Numbered from the stretch's first letter, positions 47,207-56,726 are shown. The stretch is 64,000 nt of DNA from Chryseobacterium gleum (GCA_945903645.1 CAMDOM010000001.1:1-64000), one strand, 5' to 3'. The notes: generated by a model from the letters alone, not told the origin. Translations and numbers: made by a program.

Positions 47207-48883
47207 ATGGCAGACGAGCATAAAATTATTTTCTCAATGGTTGGGGTAACTAAGGTTTACCCACCACAAAAGCAAGTACTCAAAAACATATACCTCAGTT
47301 TCTTTTACGGTGCTAAAATTGGCATCATCGGTCTTAACGGTTCTGGAAAGTCTACGCTTCTCAAGATAATTGCAGGCATTGAGAAAAGCTTTGTTGGCGA
47401 TGTAGTATCGTCCAAAGATTTCACAACTGGTTATTTGGAACAAGAGCCAGAGCTCGATGCCTCTAAAACGGTAAAGGAAATAGTGCTGGAAGGCGTGGCT
47501 GAGATAGCGGCCATTATGAAAGAATATGAGGAAGTGAACCTCAAATTTGCCGAGCCGATGAGCGATGATGCTATGAACAAGCTCATCGACCGTCAGGCCG
47601 AACTCTCTGACCTAATCGACCAACATAATGGTTGGGAATTGGATTACCGATTGGAGCGAGCCATGGATGCTTTGCGCTGTCCGCCCGATAATCAGTTGGT
47701 TGGAACACTTTCTGGAGGTGAAAAACGCAGAGTAGCACTTTGCAGATTATTACTTCAAGAGCCTGATGTATTGCTTTTGGACGAACCTACTAACCACTTA
47801 GATGCCGAAAGTATTGATTGGTTGGAGCAACACTTGCAACAATACAAGGGCACTGTTATTGCAATTACCCACGACCGTTATTTCCTCGATAATGTTGCGG
47901 GTTGGATACTGGAACTGGACCGTGGCGAAGGCATTCCGTGGGAAGGTAACTACAGCAGTTGGTTGGAGCAGAAAAGCAAGCGTCTTGCACAAGAAGAGAA
48001 AACCGAGAGCAAGCGCAAAAAGACGTTGGAGCGCGAATTGGAATGGGTGCGAATGAGCCCAAAAGCTAGGCAAGCCAAGAGCAAAGCGCGTTTGGGAGCC
48101 TACGATAAATTGCTGAACGAGGACGTGAAAGGCAAGGAAGAAAAGTTGGAAATATTTATTCCAAACGGCCCGCGTCTTGGTACCAATGTTATTGACGCGG
48201 TTAACGTGTCCAAGTCATTTGGCGATAAATTGCTGTATGATAACCTGAATTTCTCCCTTCCGCCAAACGGAATTGTTGGAATTGTTGGGCCAAATGGTGC
48301 GGGTAAAACCACTATTTTCCGAATGATAATGGGTCTTGAGAAGCCTGATAGCGGGGAGTTTAAAGTAGGCGATACCGTGAAAGTGGCCTATGTAGAACAG
48401 GAACACAACGACATCAATCCTGAAAGTACAGTTTGGGAGGCAATTTCTGGTGGAAATGAAATTATCGAATTGGGGGGTCGCCAATTGAACAGCCGCGCTT
48501 ATGTGAGTCGATTCAATTTTGGAGGTGGTGAACAAGGCAAGAAAGTGAAAGTGCTTTCTGGTGGCGAGCGCAATCGATTGCACCTTGCGATGACGCTGAA
48601 ACAAGAAGCCAACGTGTTGCTTCTTGACGAACCGACCAATGATATTGATGTGAACACACTTCGCGCATTAGAAGAAGGTCTTGAAGGTTTTGCGGGTTGC
48701 GCTGTGGTTATTAGCCACGATCGGTGGTTCCTCGACCGCATTTGTACCCACATTTTGGCATTTGAAGGCGATTCGCGGGTCTATTTCTTCGAAGGTGGCT
48801 ACAGCGATTACGAAGAAAACCGCAAAAAACGCCTTGGTGATACTGGCCCAAAGCGGATTAAATACAGAAAATTGGTTGGATAA
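47207..48883 (+). CDS. ettA: ABC-F ATPase, energy-dependent translational throttle protein
   Basis: 558 residues, the normal EttA length. Two ABC cassettes: Walker A GLNGSGKSTLLKI and signature LSGGEKRRVALCRLL in the first, GPNGAGKTTIFRMI and LSGGERNRLHLAMTL in the second. Both Walker B motifs are followed by a Glu-Pro (LLLDEPTNHLD, LLLDEPTNDID). The arm between them matches ABC-F proteins, which bind the ribosomal E site and gate elongation by ADP/ATP ratio. No membrane segments. The ATG at 47207 is supported by the -7 box upstream. Confidence 0.93.
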   Translation: MADEHKIIFSMVGVTKVYPPQKQVLKNIYLSFFYGAKIGIIGLNGSGKSTLLKIIAGIEKSFVGDVVSSKDFTTGYLEQEPELDASKTVKEIVLEGVAEIAAIMKEYEEVNLKFAEPMSDDAMNKLIDRQAELSDLIDQHNGWELDYRLERAMDALRCPPDNQLVGTLSGGEKRRVALCRLLLQEPDVLLLDEPTNHLDAESIDWLEQHLQQYKGTVIAITHDRYFLDNVAGWILELDRGEGIPWEGNYSSWLEQKSKRLAQEEKTESKRKKTLERELEWVRMSPKARQAKSKARLGAYDKLLNEDVKGKEEKLEIFIPNGPRLGTNVIDAVNVSKSFGDKLLYDNLNFSLPPNGIVGIVGPNGAGKTTIFRMIMGLEKPDSGEFKVGDTVKVAYVEQEHNDINPESTVWEAISGGNEIIELGGRQLNSRAYVSRFNFGGGEQGKKVKVLSGGERNRLHLAMTLKQEANVLLLDEPTNDIDVNTLRALEEGLEGFAGCAVVISHDRWFLDRICTHILAFEGDSRVYFFEGGYSDYEENRKKRLGDTGPKRIKYRKLVG

Positions 48884-48899
48884 GGCTCAGTAAAAGACG

Positions 48900-50270
48900 A
48901 TGAAACCCTCCACCCCCAAAGGCACCCGCGATTTCTCTCCTGTCGAGATGGCAAGACGTAATTACATATTCGAAACCGTGAAGGCTATTTTTCGCTCTCA
49001 TGGCTTCGCACAGATAGAAACGCCTGCTATGGAGAACTCAGAAACTTTGATGGGAAAATATGGGGAAGAAGGCGATAGGTTGATTTTTAAGATTCTTAAT
49101 AGTGGTGACTATTTAAAAGACGTGGTAGACCTTCCATCCTTCGTCACACGTCCCTTGTCCCTCGTCCCTCTTATTTCCGAAAAAGCCCTCCGCTACGACC
49201 TCACAGTCCCTTTCGCTCGGTATGTAGTTCAACATAGAAATGACCTCACTTTTCCATTCAAGCGATTTCAAATTCAGCCTGTGTGGCGTGCCGATAGACC
49301 GCAGAAAGGCCGCTACCGTGAATTCTACCAATGCGATGTCGATGTGATTGGTAGTGATTCGCTTCTGAATGAAGTGGAGTTGGTGCAGATTATAGACAGT
49401 GTTTTTGGTAAACTAAATATTCCCGTTACACTCAAACTTAACAATCGGAAGTTGTTGGCCGCCATCGCCCAAGTAGTGGGCGCACCCGATGCTTTTGTGG
49501 ACATTACTGTAGCCTTGGACAAACTCGACAAAATAGGGGAGGAGAAGGTGGTGGAAGAACTGAAACAGCGTAGCATTTCGGATGCTTCCATAGAAAAACT
49601 CTTACCGCTTATTCGTTTTCAAGGCAATACCCAACAGAAATTGGCTTTCCTCGCAACATTTCTAGGGGAAAATGAACTAGGTAAAAAAGGCATTGCCGAA
49701 GTGCAAACCGTTATCAGTACTTCGCAGCCGCTTATTTCAGCAAACACAATTGTGGAGCTTGACCTCACCCTTGCGCGTGGTCTAAACTATTACACAGGTG
49801 CCATTTTCGAAGTGAAATCAAACCTGCCGAATACTCTCACCAGTACTATTTGTGGCGGTGGCCGCTATGACGATTTAACTGGAATTTTTGGCCTGCCCAA
49901 TGTATCGGGTGTGGGCATCTCGTTTGGTGCCGACCGCATTTATGATGTGCTTTTAGAAGCTGCTTTGTTTCCCGATTCTACGCAAGAAGGCACTCAGGTA
50001 CTGTTTACAAATTTCGGTGAATCAGAATCTTTGTATTGCTTGCCAATGGTGAAAGCCATTCGCGAAGCGGGCATTTCGGCAGAGCTTTTTCCCGAATCGG
50101 GCAAGATGAAGAAGCAATTGGGTTATGCCGATAATTTGGGTATTCCGTTTGTTGCCATGGTGGGCGAAAGCGAGATGAATGCAAATGTTATTGCCCTTAA
50201 GAACATGAAAACGGGCGAACAAGTGTCTGTCACTTTAGCCCAACTTATAGCTCAACTTAAAGGGAAGTAA
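48900..50270 (+). CDS. hisS: Histidine-tRNA ligase, with an inserted heptanucleotide repeat
   Basis: 456 residues of class II HisRS. It charges tRNA-His. Motif 1 is near [15 protein letters not shown], motif 2 contains [20 protein letters not shown] and QCDVDVIGS, the histidine-binding loop is [15 protein letters not shown], and motif 3 is [13 protein letters not shown]. The C-terminal anticodon-binding domain is present. Between [11 protein letters not shown] and [11 protein letters not shown] is a stretch [11 protein letters not shown], encoded by a (CGTCCCT)-type repeat, that I do not expect in HisRS. The frame is kept, so the enzyme should work. It starts 16 bp after ettA. Confidence 0.95.
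   Translation: MKPSTPKGTRDFSPVEMARRNYIFETVKAIFRSHGFAQIETPAMENSETLMGKYGEEGDRLIFKILNSGDYLKDVVDLPSFVTRPLSLVPLISEKALRYDLTVPFARYVVQHRNDLTFPFKRFQIQPVWRADRPQKGRYREFYQCDVDVIGSDSLLNEVELVQIIDSVFGKLNIPVTLKLNNRKLLAAIAQVVGAPDAFVDITVALDKLDKIGEEKVVEELKQRSISDASIEKLLPLIRFQGNTQQKLAFLATFLGENELGKKGIAEVQTVISTSQPLISANTIVELDLTLARGLNYYTGAIFEVKSNLPNTLTSTICGGGRYDDLTGIFGLPNVSGVGISFGADRIYDVLLEAALFPDSTQEGTQVLFTNFGESESLYCLPMVKAIREAGISAELFPESGKMKKQLGYADNLGIPFVAMVGESEMNANVIALKNMKTGEQVSVTLAQLIAQLKGK
49142..49169 (+). repeat. 7-bp repeat CGTCCCT, four copies, inside hisS
   Basis: Four heptads: CGTCACA, CGTCCCT, TGTCCCT and CGTCCCT, at 49142-49169. The array is inside the hisS reading frame. A change of one copy would shift the frame. 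Repeats of this composition are scattered in some Bacteroidota genomes, from memory; I cannot check this here. Confidence 0.8.
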
Positions 50271-50294
50271 AATCTCAAAGCAGATAAACGAAAC

Positions 50295-50999
50295 ATGAAA
50301 AAATTGCGTACAGCTTTAGTTTTCCTGCTCTTCTTATTCCAATTTCAAACCAGTTTTGGATGCGATTGCGCTCCAAGTCCAGATAATTTCTGTCAGTCGC
50401 TGCGGTACAACGAGCATGTAGCCTTGGTGAAGATTGTGGCGAACAACGGCCTATTTATGGATGTGGTTATTTTGGATGAGATCTGGAATTCGTTCTCTGA
50501 AGATACTATCGCGGTAATTGGTCAAGATGGGGTGAACTGTTCGCAGTGGTTGAGTATTTTTAACTTAAACGACACGCTCATTTTGGGCCTGCAAAATTGG
50601 GATATGGTGGACACCTTCAATCTTTCTGCTTGCGGAATGTACTATCTCTCTTACAGTGGCGGTCAAGTAACGGGTAATATAGATTCATCTTCCACCAGCG
50701 AAAGTTATGAAGCATTTAAAGCAGATTTAGCAACATGTTCGCCACTTGCCGTTTCTACCGAAACGCAAAGTGAGCGCATAGCTGTTTCATTCCACAATCA
50801 ACTCGCAACGATAAGTTCCCAATCTGACCCAATTCGTTCAGTTCGAGTATTTGCTTTGACTGGGGCATTGGTTCAGGGTAGCGGAACCATTCGTAGCAAC
50901 ACTTTCACATTCGACACTTCAGCGCTCCGTTCGGGCGTGTATATTTTCGAAGTGAATTGCGAATCCGGTGTTTCTATCTTGAAACAAATGGTAACTTAA
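50295..50999 (+). CDS. Secreted TIMP/NTR-like protein with T9SS type A sorting domain
   Basis: 234 residues. Signal peptide ends TSFG, and the mature protein starts with Cys-Asp-Cys (CDCAPSPDNFCQSL), as in tissue inhibitors of metalloproteases and netrin-like (NTR) domains. Further Cys residues at VNCSQW and SACGMYYL fit that fold. Residues from about 155 are a type A T9SS sorting domain (VRVFALTGALVQGSG to the end) with a final KQMVT. Function may be binding or inhibiting something outside the cell; this is inferred. It lies 24 bp after hisS. Confidence 0.72.
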   Translation: MKKLRTALVFLLFLFQFQTSFGCDCAPSPDNFCQSLRYNEHVALVKIVANNGLFMDVVILDEIWNSFSEDTIAVIGQDGVNCSQWLSIFNLNDTLILGLQNWDMVDTFNLSACGMYYLSYSGGQVTGNIDSSSTSESYEAFKADLATCSPLAVSTETQSERIAVSFHNQLATISSQSDPIRSVRVFALTGALVQGSGTIRSNTFTFDTSALRSGVYIFEVNCESGVSILKQMVT

Positions 51000-51106
51000 A
51001 TAGGTACGTTAGGCAAGCGATTTCACGTTTCTTTCTTTAAATTCATTGGAATACGAGTGATTTTTTTTGAGAGTTATCGCACATTCTTACGCGAATTCCG
51101 TTACGT

Positions 51107-51114
51107 TATCTTTG
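51107..51114 (+). promoter_or_regulatory. -7 box (TATCTTTG) of menG/ubiE
   Basis: Perfect TAnnTTTG, 7 bases ahead of the ATG. The short distance suggests a very short 5' leader. No clear -33 element. Confidence 0.5.
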
Positions 51115-51121
51115 CACCCCT

Positions 51122-51874
51122 ATGGAAACGACAATTAGTGAACCCAAAAAAGTAGTGACGCCCTACGCCAATAGCGATTCGGGTAAAAAACAACAGGTAG
51201 CGGATATGTTTAACAACATTGCCCATCGCTATGATTTCCTAAATAGGTCGCTTTCGATGGGTATTGATGTGCTTTGGCGCAAAAAAATGATAACTCAGTT
51301 AAAAGCCATGCAGGCCAAAGTGATTTTGGATGTGGCAACGGGCACAGGCGATGTGGCATTGGAAGCCATGAGTTTGAAACCAACCCGAATTGTGGGCATT
51401 GATATTTCCACTGGAATGCTAGAAATTGGCCGCGTTAAAGTGGAGAAACGCGGGCTGTCATCTGTTATTGAATTGGTAGAGGGCGACAGCGAGAATCTCC
51501 CGTTTGCGGACGAAACCTTCGATGCTGTGACTGTAGCTTTTGGTGTTCGCAACTTCGAGAATTTGCAAAAAGGACTACTTGAAATAAATAGGGTGTTGCG
51601 CAAAGACGGCAAAATTGTAGTATTGGAATTTTCACAACCGCGCAGCTTCCCCATCAAGCAATTGTATTGGTTTTATTTCAATAATATCTTGCCGGTTTTT
51701 GGAAAGATGCTTTCCAAAGATGCATCAGCATATACCTATTTGCCCGAATCGGTAAAAGTGTTTCCGGACGGAGATAACTTTGTTGCCGAGATGAAAAAAG
51801 CGCAGTTTCAAGCCACATTTAAGCGGCCATTAACCTTTGGTATAGCTACCATTTACACGGGAATAAAAGCCTAA
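51122..51874 (+). CDS. ubiE: Demethylmenaquinone methyltransferase
   Basis: 250-residue class I methyltransferase that adds the last methyl group in menaquinone synthesis, using S-adenosylmethionine. It begins with VADMFNNIAHRYDFLNRSLS (family signature), then DVATGTGDVALEA (SAM site), and DAVTVAFGVRNFENLQKGL. Bacteroidota use menaquinone, so menG function is expected. It is followed, 34 bp later, by the porT-like gene. Confidence 0.95.
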   Translation: METTISEPKKVVTPYANSDSGKKQQVADMFNNIAHRYDFLNRSLSMGIDVLWRKKMITQLKAMQAKVILDVATGTGDVALEAMSLKPTRIVGIDISTGMLEIGRVKVEKRGLSSVIELVEGDSENLPFADETFDAVTVAFGVRNFENLQKGLLEINRVLRKDGKIVVLEFSQPRSFPIKQLYWFYFNNILPVFGKMLSKDASAYTYLPESVKVFPDGDNFVAEMKKAQFQATFKRPLTFGIATIYTGIKA

Positions 51875-51908
51875 TTTGCATTTTTTAGCGCTAAATAGGA
51901 AGCATATT

Positions 51909-52619
51909 ATGTTGCTAGCTTTGGCTAGCATCTTGGTTTTTCCTTCTGTTTCGTTCGCGCAATTTCCTTCTAAGTATAAGGAGAAAAAAATGTTGAATCT
52001 GCGCAAGTACGACCGTAGAATGTTTCATTTTGGCTTTGTTCTCGGCACGAATTACACCGATTTGTCGGTAAAAAATGTGGGGAATTTGGCTGGCCTCGAT
52101 TCTGTGTATGTGGTGGAACCTGCTGGTGCTGTGGGATTCAATTTGGGCATTGTGTCGGATATGCGCATTGGCGAACATTTCAATCTTCGGTTCATTCCGG
52201 GAATTTCATTCGTGGGTCGCGGAATGAATTACACGCTAATTGAGCGCGACACCGTAACCACCACCTACGAGAAAACGGTGACGTCCGTATTTCTCGAAGT
52301 GCCGCTGTACTTCAAATTCCGTTCGCGAAGAATTAACAATTGGCGGGTTTATATAATGGGTGGCGGCAAGTTTCTGTACGATATGGCCTCTAAAGAAGAG
52401 GTGGAATCGGACGAGATAATCTTGAAACTAAAACGTGAAGATTACACGTGGGATCTTGGAGTCGGAGTCGATTTTTATCTCGAATACTTTAAAATGTCGG
52501 TTGAAGCCCGCATGGCCTTTGGGTTGAACAACTTGTTGGTGGAAGACCAAACGGTGTTTACCAATTCCATCGAATCGCTCAAATCGAAGACGTTCTTGTT
52601 TTCGATTTATTTCGAATAG
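51909..52619 (+). CDS. porT: PorT-like T9SS component (outer membrane beta-barrel)
   Basis: 236 residues with a signal peptide (LLALASILVFPSVSFAQ) and a mature part that begins KEKKMLNLRKYDRRMFHFGF and consists of amphipathic beta strands ending in the aromatic YFE, like a small outer membrane barrel. PorT/SprT is a core T9SS protein, and a gene for it beside menG/ubiE is a known Bacteroidota arrangement. That placement, more than any motif, makes me choose PorT over other porin-like families. The ATG at 51909 is preferred over TTG at 51876. It is consistent with the many T9SS cargo genes here. Confidence 0.72.
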   Translation: MLLALASILVFPSVSFAQFPSKYKEKKMLNLRKYDRRMFHFGFVLGTNYTDLSVKNVGNLAGLDSVYVVEPAGAVGFNLGIVSDMRIGEHFNLRFIPGISFVGRGMNYTLIERDTVTTTYEKTVTSVFLEVPLYFKFRSRRINNWRVYIMGGGKFLYDMASKEEVESDEIILKLKREDYTWDLGVGVDFYLEYFKMSVEARMAFGLNNLLVEDQTVFTNSIESLKSKTFLFSIYFE

Positions 52620-52624
52620 GAAAA

Positions 52625-54172
52625 ATGCGCGAGGTCAATTTCACCGTCCCATATCTCGAATATGCTGACCCCGTGCAATTGCACCATTTGGTGGCATTGG
52701 CAGCGGGCATTCGGCCAGATGAATTAGCGGGTTTCCAACAGTTACGTAGAAGTATAGACGCCCGCAACCGCAACATTCGTTTCAACCTGAAAGTGGCGGT
52801 GTTTATGAAAGGTGAGGACATCGCGCAGCAACATCCCAATTATAAGCCTCGCCATTTTCAAGATGTGTCCAAGGTAAAGCAACATGCAGTGGTCATTGGT
52901 GCTGGGCCAGCTGGGCTGTTTGGTGCACTGCGGTTAATAGAACTTGGCATTCGTCCCATAGTAATAGAACGTGGCAAGGATGTCCGCGCCCGTAGGCGCG
53001 ACCTAGCAGCCATCAACCGCGACCACATTGTCAATCCAGAGAGCAACTACTGTTTTGGGGAGGGCGGTGCGGGAACCTATTCTGACGGAAAACTCTACAC
53101 CCGCAGCACCAAGCGTGGCGATGTGAACCGCATTCTCAGCACTTTCGTGCAATTCGGGGCTGATGTAGATATTCTGGTGGATGCCCATCCGCACATCGGC
53201 ACCAACCGTCTACCGGCAATAATCACGGCCATCCGCGGGCAGATTGTTCAGAGTGGGGGTGAAGTACGATTCGAAGCCAAGCTCACAGACATTCTTTTGG
53301 ATGGCGACCACGTGAGCGGGGTGCGCATCAATGATGATGAGATTGTTCCGACCACCAAAATCATGCTCGCCACAGGCCATTCTGCTCGCGATATCTACAC
53401 CTTGCTCCACGCCAAGGGAATACTTGTGGAGGCCAAGCCGTTTGCCATGGGCGTGCGGGTAGAGCATCCGCAAGAACTTATCAATGCTGTGCAGTATCAT
53501 GGCGCGCAGCACGACCTGCTACCGACTGCCGCCTACAGTTGGGTGGAGCAGGTTCGGGGCCGCGGTGTGTATTCGTTTTGCATGTGCCCGGGTGGCATTA
53601 TCGCTCCATGCGCCACGAGTCCAGGCGAGGTGGTGACCAACGGATGGAGCCCATCGAAGCGCAATAATCCCTTCGCAAATTCGGGTATCGTGGTGCCTGT
53701 GGAGCCAGAGGACTATCGCGAATTTGCCCAGTTTGGCCCGTTGGCAGGCATGAAATATCAAGAGCATTTGGAGCAACTTTGCTGCACGCTCAGTGGTGGC
53801 AGGCAAACCGCGCCCGCCCAACGCCTCACCGACTTTGTAGTTGGAAAGATGAGCCAATCGCTTCCCACCAATAGCTACCAACCGGGCACAGTCCCCGTAA
53901 ATTTGGCCAATGCCCTTCCACAGGCCATGGTAGGAAGGCTGCGCGATGGATTTTGCACCATAGGCGGCAAAATGCGCGGCTATCTCACCGAAGAGGCCGT
54001 GGCCGTAGCCATCGAAAGCAGGACCTCATCGCCTGTTCGTATTCCTCGCGGAGCCGATGGTCAACATCCTCAGATAAAAGGGCTTTATCCTTGCGGCGAA
54101 GGCGGAGGTTTTGCTGGCGGAATTGTCTCTTCTGCTATTGATGGTGAGTGGAGTTCGGAGATGTCGCTCTAG
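52625..54172 (+). CDS. FAD-dependent oxidoreductase, COG2509-type
   Basis: 515 residues. The FAD site is HAVVIGAGPAGLFGALRLIE with the acidic partner IVIERGKDVRARRRD, followed by the signature FGEGGAGTYSDGKLYTR, known from the COG2509 group of uncharacterised dehydrogenases. A second dinucleotide motif ATGHSARDIYTLL and C-terminal PCGEGGGFAGGIVSSAIDG are also present. The substrate is unknown. It starts 5 bp after porT on the same strand, but a link to secretion is not implied by the family. Confidence 0.85.
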   Translation: MREVNFTVPYLEYADPVQLHHLVALAAGIRPDELAGFQQLRRSIDARNRNIRFNLKVAVFMKGEDIAQQHPNYKPRHFQDVSKVKQHAVVIGAGPAGLFGALRLIELGIRPIVIERGKDVRARRRDLAAINRDHIVNPESNYCFGEGGAGTYSDGKLYTRSTKRGDVNRILSTFVQFGADVDILVDAHPHIGTNRLPAIITAIRGQIVQSGGEVRFEAKLTDILLDGDHVSGVRINDDEIVPTTKIMLATGHSARDIYTLLHAKGILVEAKPFAMGVRVEHPQELINAVQYHGAQHDLLPTAAYSWVEQVRGRGVYSFCMCPGGIIAPCATSPGEVVTNGWSPSKRNNPFANSGIVVPVEPEDYREFAQFGPLAGMKYQEHLEQLCCTLSGGRQTAPAQRLTDFVVGKMSQSLPTNSYQPGTVPVNLANALPQAMVGRLRDGFCTIGGKMRGYLTEEAVAVAIESRTSSPVRIPRGADGQHPQIKGLYPCGEGGGFAGGIVSSAIDGEWSSEMSL

Positions 54173-54383
54173 TAAAGCCCGACACAGTTCATTGAACACT
54201 TCCTTTTTTTTCATTTTTTGAGTTTTTAAGCATTAACATGTGTCAAGCTATTTAAGGAAGCGATAACTTCCCGATATGGAGGTTGTGCGAAAGGATTGGA
54301 AGTGTAATCTTGTCAATAGATAAAGCGAGCTGATAAGAACAGAATGCGCATTGAGTTGTTATTTATATTTACCCAATAGCATC

Positions 54384-55289
54384 ATGGCAATTATTCTCAT
54401 TACAGGCGGTTCGGGGGGAATAGGCAAACGGCTTGTTCCCATTCTGCAAGCAACAGGCCATGAGGTGCGCAGCATTGGGCGAAGCATTCCTCGGGCAAGC
54501 AAAGTGCCTAGCTACACCTGGAATTTGGAGGCCATGACCATGGATCAGGCTGCACTAGATGGCGTTACCCACATCATCCATTTGGCAGGTGCTGGCATAG
54601 CCGACAGCCGCTGGACGTCCAATCGAAAGGAAGAAATCATCACCAGTCGTGTGATGCCTATCAAACTATTGGCCAACACACTAAAAGCGCGAAATCAGCT
54701 CCTAGAGGCATTCATTTCCGCTTCGGGTATTGGGTATTATGGTGCCATTACTTCTTCATATATTTATACTGAAGACGATGCTCCTGCCGAAGACTTCTTG
54801 GGTAAAACTTGCCAGCTTTGGGAAGATGCTGTGCAATTGTTTGATGGCATTGCCCAACGCGAAGTGCGAATCCGAACAGGTGTGGTGCTTGATGAACAAA
54901 GCGGTGCGTTGCCCAAACTTATGTTGCCTGTTAAACTGGGTATGGCTGCAAGTCTCGGTAGCGGCAAACAATGGATGCCTTGGATTCATTACGAGGATTT
55001 GTGCCGCATCTACCTAAAGGCTATTGAAGATTCTGATTTTAGTGGTGCCTATAATGCCACTTCACCGCAACATTCCACTCACAAACAAGTGTTGTCAGAA
55101 TTATCTTCAGTATTGCGTAAACCTTTTTGGTTACCGAGTGTTCCCTCTTTTGTAATGAAAACTACAATGGGTGATATGGCGGATATAGTATTGCAAGGAA
55201 GTCGTATTTCATCGCAACGCATCATTCAAACAGGTTTTATTTTTCGTTATCCAGCATTGAAGCAGGCACTAAATCAAATTCTTAATTAG
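54384..55289 (+). CDS. TIGR01777-family NAD(P)-dependent epimerase/oxidoreductase
   Basis: 301 residues of the extended short-chain dehydrogenase type. The nucleotide site is ILITGGSGGIGKRLVPIL, then HIIHLAGAGIADSRWTSNRK and SASGIGYYG, where the Tyr-x-x-x-Lys pair is not kept as in classical enzymes. The C-terminal part ends in SQRIIQTGFIFRYPALKQAL, typical of TIGR01777. Function unknown. It is followed 40 bp later by an SRPBCC gene and then a B12-binding MerR gene; such epimerases recur near photolyase and LitR/CarH-type genes in several phyla. The ATG at 54384 is preferred over one at 54351. Confidence 0.88.
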   Translation: MAIILITGGSGGIGKRLVPILQATGHEVRSIGRSIPRASKVPSYTWNLEAMTMDQAALDGVTHIIHLAGAGIADSRWTSNRKEEIITSRVMPIKLLANTLKARNQLLEAFISASGIGYYGAITSSYIYTEDDAPAEDFLGKTCQLWEDAVQLFDGIAQREVRIRTGVVLDEQSGALPKLMLPVKLGMAASLGSGKQWMPWIHYEDLCRIYLKAIEDSDFSGAYNATSPQHSTHKQVLSELSSVLRKPFWLPSVPSFVMKTTMGDMADIVLQGSRISSQRIIQTGFIFRYPALKQALNQILN

Positions 55290-55329
55290 TCCACTTATGT
55301 GTTCGTAAATCATAAATCATCTATTAGTA

Positions 55330-55791
55330 GTGTATTTAGTCCGAAAAGAATTTCATCAAGAGTTACCTATCAGCTTACAAGAGGCGTGGGATTTTTTGTC
55401 TACTCCCAGAAACCTGAATCTCATTACGCCAGACGAAATGAACTTCAATATATTAAGCGGAGGAAATACCCCCATGCACCCTGGCTTGATAATTCAATAC
55501 ACCGTTACCCCAGTATTGGGCATCCCGATGGATTGGGTGACCGAGATAACTCATGTGGAACCCTTGCGGTTTTTCGTGGATGAACAACGTTTTGGTCCTT
55601 ACAGCTGTTGGCATCATGAGCATTGGTTGGAAGCAACACCTACAGGGGTGCGTATGATAGATATATTGCATTACAGAGTGCCACTTGGCCCTGTTGGTAA
55701 GTTGATAAACGCTCTTTTTATAAGCAATAAAGTAGATGGCATCTTTGAATATCGAACGAAGGTTTTGAACAAGATGTTTCCGAAAGTCTAA
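55330..55791 (+). CDS. SRPBCC-family ligand-binding protein
   Basis: 153 residues with the START/Bet v 1-like fold: FHQELPISLQEAWDFLSTPR and NLNLITPDEMNF at the front, then ITHVEPLRFFVDEQRFGPYS and WHHEHWLEATPTGVRMIDIL. A hydrophobic pocket for a lipid or pigment-like ligand is expected of the fold. It starts with GTG, and no alternative ATG is near. It lies between the epimerase and the MerR gene in the same direction. Confidence 0.8.
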   Translation: MYLVRKEFHQELPISLQEAWDFLSTPRNLNLITPDEMNFNILSGGNTPMHPGLIIQYTVTPVLGIPMDWVTEITHVEPLRFFVDEQRFGPYSCWHHEHWLEATPTGVRMIDILHYRVPLGPVGKLINALFISNKVDGIFEYRTKVLNKMFPKV

Positions 55792-55844
55792 ATGGGCTTT
55801 TGTAAATCTTCATTTGTAATTCATCTATCGTAATTTCTCAAGTA

Positions 55845-56726
55845 GTGGCCCATTACAGCATAAAAGATTTAGAGAAGCTTTCTAACGTAAAAGCCCACAC
55901 TATTAGGATTTGGGAAAAGCGTTACGACCTTATTCAGCCCGAACGCACGGACACCAACATTCGCACTTATTCGGATGAGGAGCTAAAGAAATTGCTCAAT
56001 ATTGTTATGCTGAATAACAATGGCTGGAAAATCTCGAAAATTGCCAAGTTAAGGCATGACGAAATGAACAGTGCTTTAAATGACCTAACTGACACAGAAT
56101 CTAGCTTTCAGGTAAATATCGACAGCCTTGTGGTGGCTATGGTTGATTTGGATAGAAGGAAATTCGAAAAAATACTTGCAGATTGTACGCTGCGAATGGG
56201 ATTCGAGGATACTTGCGTGCAGGTTTTGTATCCATTTCTTCAAAAAGTGGGGCTCATGTGGCTTACTGATTCCATTAATCCGGCCCAGGAGCATTTTATA
56301 AGTAATCTCATTCGCCAAAAGCTATATGTGGCTATTGATGCATTGTATACTCCTAACTTGGAAGGAAAACCTAAAGTGGTAATGTATCTCCCAGAAGGAG
56401 AAATGCACGAAATGGGTTTGTTGTTCTATCGTTATCTCATGGAAAAAAGAGGTTACAACACTATTTATTTAGGTCAAAGTGTTCCGTTTAATGATGCGGT
56501 CTACACATCAAAAGCGCACCAAGCTGATTTTATAGTCGTTGCTTTTGTAGCTTCAATTACTATGGATAAAATGGAGGCGTATCTCTCTAGCTTGTCCAGT
56601 AAGTTTGAGGGAAAGCAAATTATTGCCACAGGTGGACAAGTTGGTTCCATGACTTCCAAAATAGACCGTGTGTCTTTTTGTGCTAATGTGCCCCAGTTTG
56701 TTGAGCTTATAGAAGAGCTGGAATAA
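55845..56726 (+). CDS. MerR-family regulator with CarH-like B12-binding domain
   Basis: 293 residues from a GTG start. Residues 1-75 are a MerR helix-turn-helix (YSIKDLEKLSNVKAHTIRIW, EKRYDLIQPERTDTNIRTYS). Residues 90-170 form a helical domain with W139-x9-E149-H150 (WLTDSINPAQEH), the motif that shields adenosylcobalamin in CarH. Residues 175-293 are a B12-binding Rossmann domain with E186-x-H188-x-x-G191 (EMHEMG), close to the DxHxxG cobalt-ligand motif. This is the layout of light-sensing CarH/LitR repressors. The residue after the Trp is Leu140; Thermus CarH has His132 there, which binds cobalt after light. So the photochemistry may differ. Confidence 0.85.
   Translation: MAHYSIKDLEKLSNVKAHTIRIWEKRYDLIQPERTDTNIRTYSDEELKKLLNIVMLNNNGWKISKIAKLRHDEMNSALNDLTDTESSFQVNIDSLVVAMVDLDRRKFEKILADCTLRMGFEDTCVQVLYPFLQKVGLMWLTDSINPAQEHFISNLIRQKLYVAIDALYTPNLEGKPKVVMYLPEGEMHEMGLLFYRYLMEKRGYNTIYLGQSVPFNDAVYTSKAHQADFIVVAFVASITMDKMEAYLSSLSSKFEGKQIIATGGQVGSMTSKIDRVSFCANVPQFVELIEELE

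Noticed and set aside
54173..54383. B12 riboswitch or other riboswitch upstream of the epimerase-MerR run
   Set aside because: I could not find a B12-box-like conserved core or a convincing expression platform in these 211 bases.
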